Below the pieces are notes generated by a model. It searched no databases. It had not been told where the DNA came from and saw only the letters and a list, made by a program, of their open reading frames with translations. Positions 1-8,793 of a DNA stretch of 64,000 nt are shown piece by piece. The DNA is from Phytoactinopolyspora halotolerans. Lineage in GTDB: Bacteria > Actinomycetota > Actinomycetes > Jiangellales > Jiangellaceae. Position numbers and translations under genes: made by a program. The stretch covers positions 248,001 to 312,000 of the forward strand of contig NZ_JAAGOA010000002.1 of assembly GCF_010550675.1 (NCBI RefSeq). The letters are read 5' to 3'. Position 1 is the first letter of the stretch; each line of letters opens with the position of its first letter.

Positions 1-1
1 C

Positions 2-1144
2 GGAGTCGACGGCGTCACGATGGGCGGCGCGTACCTGTACGGCATGGGGCTGGGCCTGATCGGCGTGGTGTTCGCCACCGTCGCGGCCGTGACGGCACAG
101 ATCACCGAGTACGCGCGGGGGGCGTCCGGAATGGCGCTGGCCGTGCTCGGTGCCGCCTACGCCGTGCGCAGCGTCGGCGACGTCGGGGAGAACTTCCTCT
201 CGTGGTTGTCGCCGCTGCACTGGGCTAGAGAGACCAGGCCGTTCTCCGACGATCAGCGCGCCTGGCCGCTGCTGCTCCTCGTCGTGCTGGCCGCGGTGCT
301 GATCGTGGTCGCGGGGCGGTTGAGCGACAAGCGGGATGTGGGGGCAGGGCTGCGCCCGCCCCGCCTCGGCAGCGCTACCGCGTCGCCGCTGCTCTCCAGC
401 CCGTTGGGGCTGGCCGTGCGGCTGCAGCGGTCCAGCGTGATCGCGTGGGCCGTCGGCCTCGCCGTGTTCGGTGCGTTCTACGGCGCGCTCATCAGCGCGG
501 CGGACGAGATGTTCGACCAGATCAGTGCCTTGGAGGATATGTGGGCTTTCGAAGGCGCGAGCTTCGCCGACCGGTGGATTGTGAGCTTCATCGGCATGCT
601 GGGCGTGCTCGCGGCCGTGCCGGCCATCCTCGCGGTGCAGCGGCTGCGGTCCGAGGAGACCGCTGGTCGCGCGGAACCAGTGCTGGCGACCGCGGTGTCT
701 CAAACGCGCTGGGCGGCCAGCCACTTGACCGTCGCGCTGGCGGGCAGCGCGGGTGTCATCGTCATCGGCGGGTTCGGATTCGGGATCGCGGCGGCGATCG
801 ACGGACGTGATATTGGTTACCTCGGCGACTCCGTAGCCGCGGCCGCCGTGTTCATCCCGGCCATCTGGGTGGCCGTCGGATTGGCGGTCGCCTTGTACGG
901 ACTTGTGCCGCGGGCACTGGGTTTGGCCTGGATAATCCCGGTCTACGGTTTCCTGGTCGTGTACCTGGGTGATCTGTTCGGCGTGGATCAGTCGGCGCAC
1001 AATCTGTCCCCGTTCGGGCACGTTCCCGAGCTGCCGGCTGAAGACCTCGAAATAGCCCCGCTGCTCATCATGGCCGTCATCGCCGCGGTGTTAATCTTGG
1101 CAGGGTTGGCCGGCTTCCGTCGGCGCGATCTTCACTCCACGTGA
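2..1144 (+). CDS. ABC-2 type exporter permease (5' truncated)
   Basis: C-terminal part of a multi-spanning exporter permease of the antibiotic/polyketide type, whose family members are usually about 530 residues. The reading frame is open to the first base of the window, so the true start lies outside and the ATG at position 20 is internal. About eight hydrophobic segments are visible, separated by short loops, with a charged end (FRRRDLHST). The motif RSEETAGRAEPVLATAVSQTRW is characteristic of this permease family; it contains the RAEPVLATAVS core that follows the second half's first helices. The partner ATPase would be expected upstream. Export substrate cannot be inferred. Confidence 0.8.
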   Translation, partial: GVDGVTMGGAYLYGMGLGLIGVVFATVAAVTAQITEYARGASGMALAVLGAAYAVRSVGDVGENFLSWLSPLHWARETRPFSDDQRAWPLLLLVVLAAVLIVVAGRLSDKRDVGAGLRPPRLGSATASPLLSSPLGLAVRLQRSSVIAWAVGLAVFGAFYGALISAADEMFDQISALEDMWAFEGASFADRWIVSFIGMLGVLAAVPAILAVQRLRSEETAGRAEPVLATAVSQTRWAASHLTVALAGSAGVIVIGGFGFGIAAAIDGRDIGYLGDSVAAAAVFIPAIWVAVGLAVALYGLVPRALGLAWIIPVYGFLVVYLGDLFGVDQSAHNLSPFGHVPELPAEDLEIAPLLIMAVIAAVLILAGLAGFRRRDLHST

Positions 1145-1188
1145 GGGTCGAGACGATCAGCGTGAACAGTACGAAGTAGGACCACGGC

Positions 1189-2025
1189 GTGGCAGTTCTT
1201 TACAGGGGCGACAGCCCGGCGCAGGAGCTCCCTGCGCCGGGAGGTCCGCTTGGCCCGACCGGGCTGCGCCGTGTCCTGGCCCACATCCGTACCCCTCGGC
1301 GGCCTGTCTTCATCGCGGAGGTGCTGCTGGTCGGGGTGACGTACTGGGTGTACTCGATGATCCGCAACGCGGTGCCGGATCACCAGGCCGGTGCGGTGGA
1401 GCGCGGGTTCGAGTTGTGGCGGTTCCAACAGCAGAACCTCAACATCGATGTCGAGCTGTGGATCAACCGCACGACCCATGGCATCGAGTGGCTCGTCATC
1501 CCGATGAACTACTTCTACGTCAGCATGCATTTCGTGGTGACGGCGGCGGTGCTGGTCTGGCTGTACTGGCGGCATCCGGGTCGTTACCGAGCCGCGCGCA
1601 CGGTACTGGCCTTCACGACGTGCCTGGCGCTGTTCGGCTACTTCCTCTTCCCGCTCGCGCCGCCGCGACTGCTCCCGGGCGCCGACTTCGTCGACACGCT
1701 CCGCGTCCACGAGACGTGGGGATCGCTGACCTCGGGCGACATGCAGGAGTTGTCGAACCAGTACGCCGCTATGCCGTCCATGCACGCCGGTTGGTCGCTC
1801 TGGTGCGGCATCTTCATCGTGATGTTCGCGCGCCGGCGCTGGATCCAGGCGCTGGGCGTCCTCTACCCACTGGCGACGCTGGTAGTGATCATGGCGACAG
1901 CCAACCATTTCATCTTGGATGCCGTGGGCGGCTGGACCACGCTGGGCATCGGGTTCCTGCTGCAATGGATGCTCTACGGACGTCCCGTCTATGCGTTCAC
2001 GCGTGAGGTGGCAACTGTTACGTAG
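1189..2025 (+). CDS. PAP2-superfamily membrane phosphatase / inositol phosphorylceramide synthase-like
   Basis: 278-residue polytopic membrane protein of the PAP2_3 (Aur1/Ipt1-like) type. It starts at GTG 1189. The phosphatase motifs are visible: MPSMHAGWS (equivalent of the SGH motif, with the catalytic His) and ANHFILDAVGG (His and Asp of motif 3, near residues 240-250). Five to six transmembrane helices surround them. Family members move or remove phosphate-linked head groups of lipids or polyprenols; the actual substrate here is unknown. It lies 12 nt before the ArsA-like pair and may be cotranscribed with it. Confidence 0.75.
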   Translation: MAVLYRGDSPAQELPAPGGPLGPTGLRRVLAHIRTPRRPVFIAEVLLVGVTYWVYSMIRNAVPDHQAGAVERGFELWRFQQQNLNIDVELWINRTTHGIEWLVIPMNYFYVSMHFVVTAAVLVWLYWRHPGRYRAARTVLAFTTCLALFGYFLFPLAPPRLLPGADFVDTLRVHETWGSLTSGDMQELSNQYAAMPSMHAGWSLWCGIFIVMFARRRWIQALGVLYPLATLVVIMATANHFILDAVGGWTTLGIGFLLQWMLYGRPVYAFTREVATVT

Positions 2026-2036
2026 GCTTTGCCGGT

Positions 2037-3017
2037 ATGGGTGACTGGGAAGGCGTGCGGCTGCACGTCGTTACCGGCAAGGGAGGCACCGGCAAGACGA
2101 CCGTGGCCTCGGCGCTGGCGATCGCTCTGGCGACCGGCGGACGAAAGGTGTTGCTGGTCGAGGTCGAGGAGCGCCAGGGTTTGGCGCAGCTGTTCGACGT
2201 CGCGCCGCTGGAGTACGCCGAGCACCGCATCGTGCCGGCGGCCGGCGGCGGCGAGGTCTACGGACTCGCGATCGACGCCCGCGAGGCGATGTACGAGTAC
2301 CTGGGCATGTTCTACCGCCTGGGGCGGGCCGGACGGGCACTCGATCGGGTCGGGTTCGTCGACTTCGCCACGACGATCGCCCCCGGGCTCCGGGACGTCT
2401 TGCTGACCGGCAAGACCTACGAGGCGGTGCGGCGCCGGAAGGATAACGGTGAGTACGTCTACGACGCGGTCGTGCTGGACGCGCCGCCCACAGGGAGGGT
2501 GACCCGCTTTCTGGACGTGAACACCGCTGTGTCCTCACTGGCGCGGGTAGGGCCGATCCATCGGCAGGCGAGCGCGATCACCTCACTGGTGCACAGCCCG
2601 CGAACGGTCGTGCATGTCGTCACCGTGCTGGAGGAGATGCCGGTGCAGGAGACGGTCGACGCGATCGCCGAGCTGCGTGCGGCGAAGATACCGGTCGGTG
2701 CGGTGGTGATCAACCAGACCCGTACGCCGTTTCTGAGTGCGGATGATCTCGCGGTGGCGAGGTCGGGGCAGCTGAACCGTTCTGCCATTGCGGAGAGCCT
2801 GCGAGCTGCCGCGCTGCCGGACACCGACGCGTTCGTCGACCAGCTCCGCCAGGAGGCCTCCGGGCACGCCAAGCGGATCGACCTGGAGAACGACGCACGG
2901 GCCAGCCTGGAGGGTTTGGGCCGGCCCGTGTACGAGCTGCCGCACCTGACTGGCGCAATCGACCCGACGGCGCTGTACGAGTTCGCCGAGCTGCTGAACG
3001 GACAGGGGGCTTCGTGA
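2037..3017 (+). CDS. ArsA/Get3-family ATPase, first of a pair
   Basis: 326-residue cytoplasmic P-loop ATPase of the ArsA/Get3 (SIMIBI) class. The deviant Walker A motif GKGGTGKTT is at residues 14-22, and LDAPPTGR near residue 150 is the switch/Walker B region. It resembles the first member of the paired anion-transporter ATPases found next to whiB4 and ponA2 in mycobacteria (Rv3679). The stop codon overlaps the start of the next gene by 4 bp, so the two are translationally coupled and probably form a heterodimer. No arsenite-type cysteines or ArsB partner are present, so arsenic transport is unlikely. Confidence 0.85.
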   Translation: MGDWEGVRLHVVTGKGGTGKTTVASALAIALATGGRKVLLVEVEERQGLAQLFDVAPLEYAEHRIVPAAGGGEVYGLAIDAREAMYEYLGMFYRLGRAGRALDRVGFVDFATTIAPGLRDVLLTGKTYEAVRRRKDNGEYVYDAVVLDAPPTGRVTRFLDVNTAVSSLARVGPIHRQASAITSLVHSPRTVVHVVTVLEEMPVQETVDAIAELRAAKIPVGAVVINQTRTPFLSADDLAVARSGQLNRSAIAESLRAAALPDTDAFVDQLRQEASGHAKRIDLENDARASLEGLGRPVYELPHLTGAIDPTALYEFAELLNGQGAS

Positions 3018-4153
3018 CCGCTCGCCGACGCCGGCCGCACCTCGACGTCGACCATCTCATCGACGATCCGCGCACGCACATCGTCGTGTGCTGCGGCTCC
3101 GGGGGCGTCGGCAAGACGACGACGGCGGCGGCACTGGGGCTGCGCGCCGCGGAGCGCGGCCGCCAGGTTGTCGTGCTGACGATCGATCCCGCACGACGGC
3201 TCGCACAGTCCATGGGCTTGAACGAGCTGGACAACGTGCCGCGGAAGGTGACCGGCGTGGATGTCGGGGCGGGTGGCGGGCTGGACGCCATGATGCTCGA
3301 CATGAAGCGGACGTTCGACGAGGTCGTCGAGGCGCACACCACGCCGGACCGGGCTCGGCAGATCCTCGCGAACCCTTTCTACCAGGCGCTGTCGTCGTCG
3401 TTCGCGGGGACGCAGGAGTACATGGCGATGGAGAAGCTGGGTCAGCTGCGTCGCCGCGACCAGTGGGACCTGGTTGTCGTCGACACACCGCCGTCGCGGT
3501 CCGCGCTGGACTTCCTGGACGCGCCGGAACGGCTCGGGTCGTTTCTCGACGGCCGCCTGATCCGGTTGCTCGGTGGGCCGGCCCGGACCGGCGGCAAGGC
3601 GTACCGGAAGGTCTTCCAGGCCGGGTTCAATGTGGTGACGGGCGCACTGACCAAGGTGCTCGGCGGCGAGCTGCTGCGCGATGTGCAGACGTTCGTCAAC
3701 GCCCTGGACACGATGTTCGGCGGGTTTCGGGAGCGGGCGGAACAGACGTACGCGTTACTGCAGCGACCGGAGACGTCCTTCCTGGTGGTGGCCGTTCCTG
3801 AGCAGGACGCGCTACGCGAGGCGTCCTACTTCGTGGACCGTCTGTCCGAGGAGGCGATGCCGCTTGCGGGCCTGGTGCTAAACCGCCTGCACGTCGGGGA
3901 CGCGGGCGGCATCAGCGAGGAGCAGGCCGTCGCCGGAGCGGAACGCCTGGAGGCGCTGGACGGACACGAATTGACCGCCTCGCTGCTGCGGCTGCACGCG
4001 GATCGCCTGGCGGCGGCCGCACACGACCGACGGACGGCTGAGCGGTTCAGCGCGGCTCACCCCGACGTGCCGGTCGCTCCCGTTCAGGCGCTCCCGACCG
4101 ACGTGCACGACCTGGAAGGCCTTAGGGAGATCGGCCGCCTGCTCGCGGGCTGA
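3014..4153 (+). CDS. ArsA/Get3-family ATPase, second of a pair
   Basis: 379-residue ArsA-family ATPase starting at GTG 3014 inside the stop of the preceding gene (GTGA overlap). Walker A is GSGGVGKTT at residues 28-36, followed by LTIDPARRLAQSMG, the switch region typical of the family, and VVVDTPPSRSALDFLD. It is the equivalent of Rv3680 in the conserved mycobacterial pair Rv3679-Rv3680, which is linked to redox and detoxification phenotypes there. Together with the PBP and WhiB genes downstream this reproduces the conserved actinobacterial block. Confidence 0.85.
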   Translation: MTARRRRPHLDVDHLIDDPRTHIVVCCGSGGVGKTTTAAALGLRAAERGRQVVVLTIDPARRLAQSMGLNELDNVPRKVTGVDVGAGGGLDAMMLDMKRTFDEVVEAHTTPDRARQILANPFYQALSSSFAGTQEYMAMEKLGQLRRRDQWDLVVVDTPPSRSALDFLDAPERLGSFLDGRLIRLLGGPARTGGKAYRKVFQAGFNVVTGALTKVLGGELLRDVQTFVNALDTMFGGFRERAEQTYALLQRPETSFLVVAVPEQDALREASYFVDRLSEEAMPLAGLVLNRLHVGDAGGISEEQAVAGAERLEALDGHELTASLLRLHADRLAAAAHDRRTAERFSAAHPDVPVAPVQALPTDVHDLEGLREIGRLLAG

Positions 4154-4191
4154 ACCATACTCCCGATGTGCTCGCTTGCGTCAGGGCAAGC

Positions 4192-4530
4192 TCATCGTCC
4201 TGACGAAGACTCTTCCCGCTCGGCGATACGTTGTCGTGTGGCCTGAGTCCACCTCTGGCCGTCCCACCACCGCTGGAGATCTCGATCGTTGCCGTAGGTA
4301 TACCAGCCGGGAGGCGCGGAGCGCCGACGCGCCGATCGGTACGCCGACCACCCTGCGAGGAGCCCGATCAAGACGGCCACCACCGGCGCGGCATTCTCGG
4401 CATACCACAGCCCCGTAGTGCTCGAATAGCCGAGCCACTCAACAATTCCCATGAATGCGGACGCCAGAATCAGGTGGGCGACGACGTAGCTGACGAGCGT
4501 AGCCGAACCGACCTTGAGCACTCGTTTCAT
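4192..4530 (-). CDS. Small membrane protein with C-terminal DUF2510
   Basis: 112-residue protein. Two transmembrane segments (roughly residues 5-30 and 45-65) are followed by a DUF2510 domain recognisable by PPGWYTYGNDRDLQRWWDG and the final WT. ATG 4530 is preferred over the in-frame GTG at 4557 because AAGAGG lies 5-6 nt upstream of it. It is downstream of the penicillin-binding protein gene on the same strand (99 nt after its stop) and may be cotranscribed. DUF2510 is a short tryptophan-rich module of unknown function common in actinobacterial membrane proteins. Confidence 0.75.
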   Translation of the reverse strand: MKRVLKVGSATLVSYVVAHLILASAFMGIVEWLGYSSTTGLWYAENAAPVVAVLIGLLAGWSAYRSARRRSAPPGWYTYGNDRDLQRWWDGQRWTQATRQRIAEREESSSGR

Positions 4531-4629
4531 TGCGGCCTCTTGCTCATGGGTTCTCACTGATGCTGATGGAGTCGGCGGAGCGGCTCAGCGCGCTAGCCCC
4601 ACGAGGAACGAGTCAGGATGCCGGTCTGG

Positions 4630-7101
4630 TCAGCTCCAGCCCTCGTCGTCGTCATCATCATCATCACCGTTGTCGTTGTCGTTGCCGTTGCCGTTGCCGT
4701 TGCCGTCGGGATCAGGTGGCGACAGAGTCGGGGCAGGCTGCTCCGGGACACGCAAGCCTCCATCATCGTCGTCGTCATCGTCCTCGTCATCCTCGTCGTC
4801 CTCGTCATCGCGCTGGGGCGGAACGCCATTGCTGACGAAGAGCTGGACGGTGGTGCCGGACGCCGTCTCGGAGCCGGCGCCAGGATCGCTGCTGACGACG
4901 ACTCCCTCGGGTAAGTCAGAATTGATCCGAGCCGCCACGGACACCGAAAAACCCTCGTCCTCCAAGGCGTCGATCGCGTCGTCTTCGCTCATACCGCGGA
5001 CGTCGGGAACCGTCGTGGTGACCCCGTTGATCACGCTGCCGTCGGGCTCGTTGAACTCTTCCTGGTCTTTGCCCTCATGGACCTCGTCCATGAACTGCTT
5101 CCAGATGGGACCGGGCACACACCCACCACACGCTTCAGCGATGGTTTCGCCGTTGAAGCTCCGTCCGTCCAGACCTTCCTGCGGTGGGTCCACGTCGGCG
5201 ACCGCCACCGCGGTGGCGATCTGCGGAGTGTAGCCGACGAACCAGACCGCGATGGCATTGTTCGTGGTACCGGTCTTGCCTGCGGCACGGCGCCCGTCCT
5301 CCAGCTGCATCCGGCCACCGGTGGCGCCCGAGTTGTGGATGACACCCTCGAGGACAGAGTTCACCGCGTCGGCGACTTCCTTGTCCAGCACGCGCTCGCA
5401 GTCTGGTTCGGTGTTGTCGACGATGACGTCGCCGTTGCGGTCCCGGACCTTCAGGATGGCGGTGGGTTCGCAGTGAACGCCGCGGTTGGCGAAGGTGCCG
5501 TACGCCTGCGCCATGCCGAGCGGTGAGACCTCGTTCGCGCCGAGCACCATCGACGGGACTTGCTGGAAATCTCCACCGTCTGCCCGCTTGGCTCCCATCG
5601 CTTCGGCGAGCCGGGTGGGCTCGCACAACCCGATATCCTGAGCGAGCTGCGCGTAATAGGTGTTGACGGACTTCTCGGTGGCCTCGCGGATGTCGATGTT
5701 GCCGTAGCCAGTGTCGTAGTTCTTCGGGCTCCACGTCTCCGTGCTACGGATCGAACCGTCGCAGTTGCTGAAGCTGCTGACCTGCAGATCGATCTGAGCG
5801 GGCGAGTTATAGCGCTGGTTCAGGCCGATCCCCTGTTCGAGCGCGGCGGCCAGGAAGAACGCCTTGTATGACGAGCCGGGCTGCATTCCGCCGCCGCCGC
5901 CCATGTTCTTGTCGACGGCGTAGTTGATGTTGCTGACTCCATCCCCGTCGACGCCGTACCGGCGGGAGTTGGCGAGCGCTTGGATGTAGCCGGTCTCGGG
6001 CTCCACGGACGCGAGCGAGGCCACGCTGTCGTCACCGGGCGCGACCCGGTCCGAGACGGCGTCGTCGGCCTCCTCCTGAACGTCGGGGTCTAGCGTGGTC
6101 TCGATGGTCAGACCGTTGTTGTACAGCGCCTGGACCCGATCCTCCGGGGTCTCTCCCAGAGCTTCAAGGTTCTTGATCTCTTCGATCACGTAGTCGCAGA
6201 AGTACCCGTAATCGGACTCGGTGCACCCGTTCGAGATCTCGCTGGTATCGAGGTTCAGATCCCGCTGCCGCGCCTCGGCGGCCTTGGCGTCGGTGATCTT
6301 TCCCGTGTCGGCCATCCGCGTGAGTACGACGTTGCGCCGGCCCAGGGCGGCCTCCGGATTCCGGGTCGGATCGTAGCCGTTGGGGTTCTGGACGAGACCG
6401 GCGAGTGTGGCCGACTGGATGAGGTTCAGGTCCGCGGCGCTCTTGGAGAAGTACGTCTGTGCGGCGGCTTCGACGCCGTACGCGCCGGCGCCGAAGTAGG
6501 CGATGTTCAGGTACCGCTCGAGGATCTCCTCTTTGGTGTACTCGGCCTCGACGTCGATGGCCATCCGCAGTTCGTCCAGCTTGCGCTTGTATCCATCGGT
6601 CCCCTCGCTGGCCAGGACCTCCGCGCGCTCTTCGTCGGTGGTCGCCTGGCTGAGCCGGACCTGCTTCACGTACTGCTGAGTCAGCGTCGAGCCACCGCCT
6701 GTGGTCTCGCCGGCATCGACATTCTGGACCAGCGCGCGCAGAGTTCCCTGGAAGTCGATCGGCCCCCGTTCGAAGAACCGATCGTCCTCGATCGCGAGGA
6801 TCGCGTCGATCATGACGTCGGCGATCTGGTCGAGCCCGACGTACTCTCGGTTCTCTCGGAACACGGTCGCCAGCTCGTCGCCGTCGGCGTCGAGGATGGT
6901 CGAGGTCTCGGAGAGTTCGCCGGGCTCGAAGTCGAGTTCCATCTCCTGGAACCAGTCTGAGCTCTCACGAGCGCCGAGGCCGAGCGCGCCGACCACGGGG
7001 AGTGCTATGCCGGCGATGAGGACACCTGCGAGGGCGCTCACGCCGATGACAAGGAAGAGTCTGCGAAGGCCGGTGATGATGCCAGCGGGACTTAAGGCCA
7101 T
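4630..7101 (-). CDS. Bifunctional penicillin-binding protein (class A PBP, PonA2-like) with PASTA domain
   Basis: 823-residue inner-membrane enzyme that polymerises and crosslinks peptidoglycan. Order: one N-terminal transmembrane helix, glycosyltransferase GT51 domain (catalytic Glu in EDDRFF near residue 105; GGSTLTQQ near 140), transpeptidase domain with SxxK (Ser 410, GSSYK), SVN near 478 and KTGT near 609, one PASTA domain (about 720-780), then a very acidic Asp/Glu and Asn/Gly tail. The start is uncertain: in-frame ATGs also exist at 7155 and 7131, but 7101 places the membrane helix directly at the N-terminus. No strong ribosome site precedes any of them. Synteny with WhiB and the ArsA pair matches mycobacterial ponA2. 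Confidence 0.93.
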   Translation of the reverse strand: MALSPAGIITGLRRLFLVIGVSALAGVLIAGIALPVVGALGLGARESSDWFQEMELDFEPGELSETSTILDADGDELATVFRENREYVGLDQIADVMIDAILAIEDDRFFERGPIDFQGTLRALVQNVDAGETTGGGSTLTQQYVKQVRLSQATTDEERAEVLASEGTDGYKRKLDELRMAIDVEAEYTKEEILERYLNIAYFGAGAYGVEAAAQTYFSKSAADLNLIQSATLAGLVQNPNGYDPTRNPEAALGRRNVVLTRMADTGKITDAKAAEARQRDLNLDTSEISNGCTESDYGYFCDYVIEEIKNLEALGETPEDRVQALYNNGLTIETTLDPDVQEEADDAVSDRVAPGDDSVASLASVEPETGYIQALANSRRYGVDGDGVSNINYAVDKNMGGGGGMQPGSSYKAFFLAAALEQGIGLNQRYNSPAQIDLQVSSFSNCDGSIRSTETWSPKNYDTGYGNIDIREATEKSVNTYYAQLAQDIGLCEPTRLAEAMGAKRADGGDFQQVPSMVLGANEVSPLGMAQAYGTFANRGVHCEPTAILKVRDRNGDVIVDNTEPDCERVLDKEVADAVNSVLEGVIHNSGATGGRMQLEDGRRAAGKTGTTNNAIAVWFVGYTPQIATAVAVADVDPPQEGLDGRSFNGETIAEACGGCVPGPIWKQFMDEVHEGKDQEEFNEPDGSVINGVTTTVPDVRGMSEDDAIDALEDEGFSVSVAARINSDLPEGVVVSSDPGAGSETASGTTVQLFVSNGVPPQRDDEDDEDDEDDDDDDDGGLRVPEQPAPTLSPPDPDGNGNGNGNDNDNGDDDDDDDEGWS
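4669..4704. repeat. Hexanucleotide tandem repeat in PBP tail
   Basis: Six consecutive copies of GTTGYC (two GTTGTC then four GTTGCC) in the 3' end of the PBP gene; on the coding strand they encode alternating Gly/Asn and Asp/Asn residues. A neighbouring trinucleotide-rich stretch (about 4642-4664 and 4760-4810) encodes poly-Asp/Glu. Unit length is a multiple of three, so copy-number change alters tail length without a frameshift. Confidence 0.8.
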
Positions 7102-7321
7102 AGGAAGCACACTAGCGTGTGGCGTTGACATCACAAAGCGAGCGCGCATGCGCACGCGCGTATATCACATGTAACGTTTATCACGCAATGGGTCGACTGG
7201 ACGATTCCATTCGGTTCGATCAGGTCTAGCCTGTGACTAAGGACTTTGCCTATCGTCAAGACATGCAGGTAACAAGGCGGGTGTTCCGGTATCCCGCCCA
7301 GGTCACGGGGGTGGTCGAGGT

Positions 7322-7615
7322 ATGACAGTACTCAATGACTGGATGAGTCAAGCGGCATGCCGCAGCGCTGAGCCCGATGAGCTGTTCGTGCCCGGGGCAG
7401 CGCAGAACAGGGCCAAGGCGGTGTGTTTCGGCTGTCCGGTGCGGACGGAATGTCTCGCCGACGCGTTGGACAATCGGACCGAGTTCGGTATCTGGGGCGG
7501 CATGACCGAACGTGAGCGCCGTGCGTTGCTGCGCCGCCGGCCGAACGTCACGTCGTGGAAAGCCCTGCTGGAGGCCGCGCGGGACCAGTACGAGGACATG
7601 CGCGTAGCCGGCTGA
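7322..7615 (+). CDS. WhiB-family iron-sulfur transcription factor (WhiB4-like)
   Basis: 97-residue regulator. The four cluster-binding cysteines are C13, C35, C38 and C44 (CFGCPVRTEC), followed by the GIWGG turn (56-60) and a basic Arg-rich helix after TERERRALLRRRP that contacts DNA or sigma factor. WhiB proteins bind a [4Fe-4S] cluster and respond to redox state. Position opposite the PBP gene and near the ArsA pair corresponds to mycobacterial whiB4 (Rv3681c). It is divergent from the PBP; the 220 bp between them must hold both promoters. Confidence 0.93.
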   Translation: MTVLNDWMSQAACRSAEPDELFVPGAAQNRAKAVCFGCPVRTECLADALDNRTEFGIWGGMTERERRALLRRRPNVTSWKALLEAARDQYEDMRVAG

Positions 7616-7619
7616 CCAG

Positions 7620-8747
7620 TCACCGGGTAAGGTCGCCTTCCTTGTCGTTGAGGGCGGCGAAGTAGCCGAGCTTGTCCTCGTCGACGTTTACGCCGAGACC
7701 TGGTCCGGTGGGAACGGTGAGTGACCCGTCAGCGAGTTCGAGCGGCTCGATGATGTCGTCGGCGTGGAGGTAATACATGCTGTCGATGGCGCGATCGAGT
7801 ATCGGGGTACTGCCCACTACCGCGAGGTGAGCTGCGGTAGCGATCCCAAGCTCGCCGCCGCTGTGCAGGTTCATGCCCAGCCCGAACGTCGAACAGTGCG
7901 CGGCCAGGTTCTTCGTCACGGTGATCCCGCCCCACTTGTAGACGTCGCCGTGGATGATGTCGACGGAGCCGAGCCGGACCGCTGGGGCGAAGTCCTCGAA
8001 CCGGACCACGCACATGTTGGTGCAGAGCGGGATGCGCACCTTGCTCCGCACCTGGGCCATACCCTCCAGGCCGGTGCAGGGGTCCTCCAGGTACTCCAAG
8101 TCGACGTCTTCGAGCTGAACGCCGGCCCGGATCGAGTCGGGTACCGACCAGGCCGCGTTCGGGTCGACCCGCAGGTTCACCTCGGGCAGGCGGTCCCTGA
8201 TGGCGCGCAGGATCGCCACGTCGCCGAAGACGTCACGCGTGCCCTTGAGCTTCACCGCCGTGAATCCGCCTCCGTCGACGACGGCGGCCGCGTGCTCGGC
8301 CAGCGCCCGTGGGAGGTCTCGGTCGGCCGCGTCGGGGGCGTCCGCGCGGGTGACCAGGGCGGTGAGCGGAACTCGGTCGCGGACCCTGCCGCCCAGAAGG
8401 TTCACCAGCGGCTGTGCAGTGATCTTGCCGATGGCGTCCCAGCAGGCTACATCCAGCGCCGCGAGTGCGGCATATCCGAGATACCCGTGGAAGAACGGCA
8501 CCATGGCGTTTCTGGCGTGGAACGCCTCCAGGTCGAACGGACTGGTGCCGACGAGCTCGTCCCCGAGCCTGCGCGCCAAGGCGGCCACCGGCTGCCCCCA
8601 CATAGTCTCGCCCCAGCCTTCGATGCCGTCGTCGAGCCTGATCCGCACCACCGTCCGCGTCTCTCCGGTCTTGGTCTCGAACGAGCTGGTGAACGGGTTG
8701 GTCAGCGGCAGGTTGACGACCCACACGTCGACCGATCTGATCTGCAT
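7620..8747 (-). CDS. Mandelate racemase/muconate-lactonizing (enolase superfamily) enzyme
   Basis: 375-residue enolase-superfamily enzyme. The KxK catalytic pair is seen in TAVKLKGTRD, the metal ligands in RVDPNAAW (Asp) and LEYLEDP (Glu), and a His in NLHSGGELG that would be the partner base in the mandelate racemase subgroup. Such enzymes dehydrate or epimerise sugar acids or cycloisomerise aromatics; the substrate is not predictable here. Start ATG 8747 is chosen because AGAGG lies 7 nt upstream and homology begins there. It is downstream of the creatininase-like gene (46 nt) in a two-gene operon. Confidence 0.88.
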   Translation of the reverse strand: MQIRSVDVWVVNLPLTNPFTSSFETKTGETRTVVRIRLDDGIEGWGETMWGQPVAALARRLGDELVGTSPFDLEAFHARNAMVPFFHGYLGYAALAALDVACWDAIGKITAQPLVNLLGGRVRDRVPLTALVTRADAPDAADRDLPRALAEHAAAVVDGGGFTAVKLKGTRDVFGDVAILRAIRDRLPEVNLRVDPNAAWSVPDSIRAGVQLEDVDLEYLEDPCTGLEGMAQVRSKVRIPLCTNMCVVRFEDFAPAVRLGSVDIIHGDVYKWGGITVTKNLAAHCSTFGLGMNLHSGGELGIATAAHLAVVGSTPILDRAIDSMYYLHADDIIEPLELADGSLTVPTGPGLGVNVDEDKLGYFAALNDKEGDLTR

Positions 8748-8793
8748 GGTGTTGCCTCTCGTGAACGTACTGGCCGCGCTGGTGGTGCCGGGG

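Noticed and set aside
4179-4205. 7-bp inverted repeat after the second ArsA-like gene
   Set aside because: Short, overlaps the DUF2510 gene and is expected by chance in GC-rich DNA.
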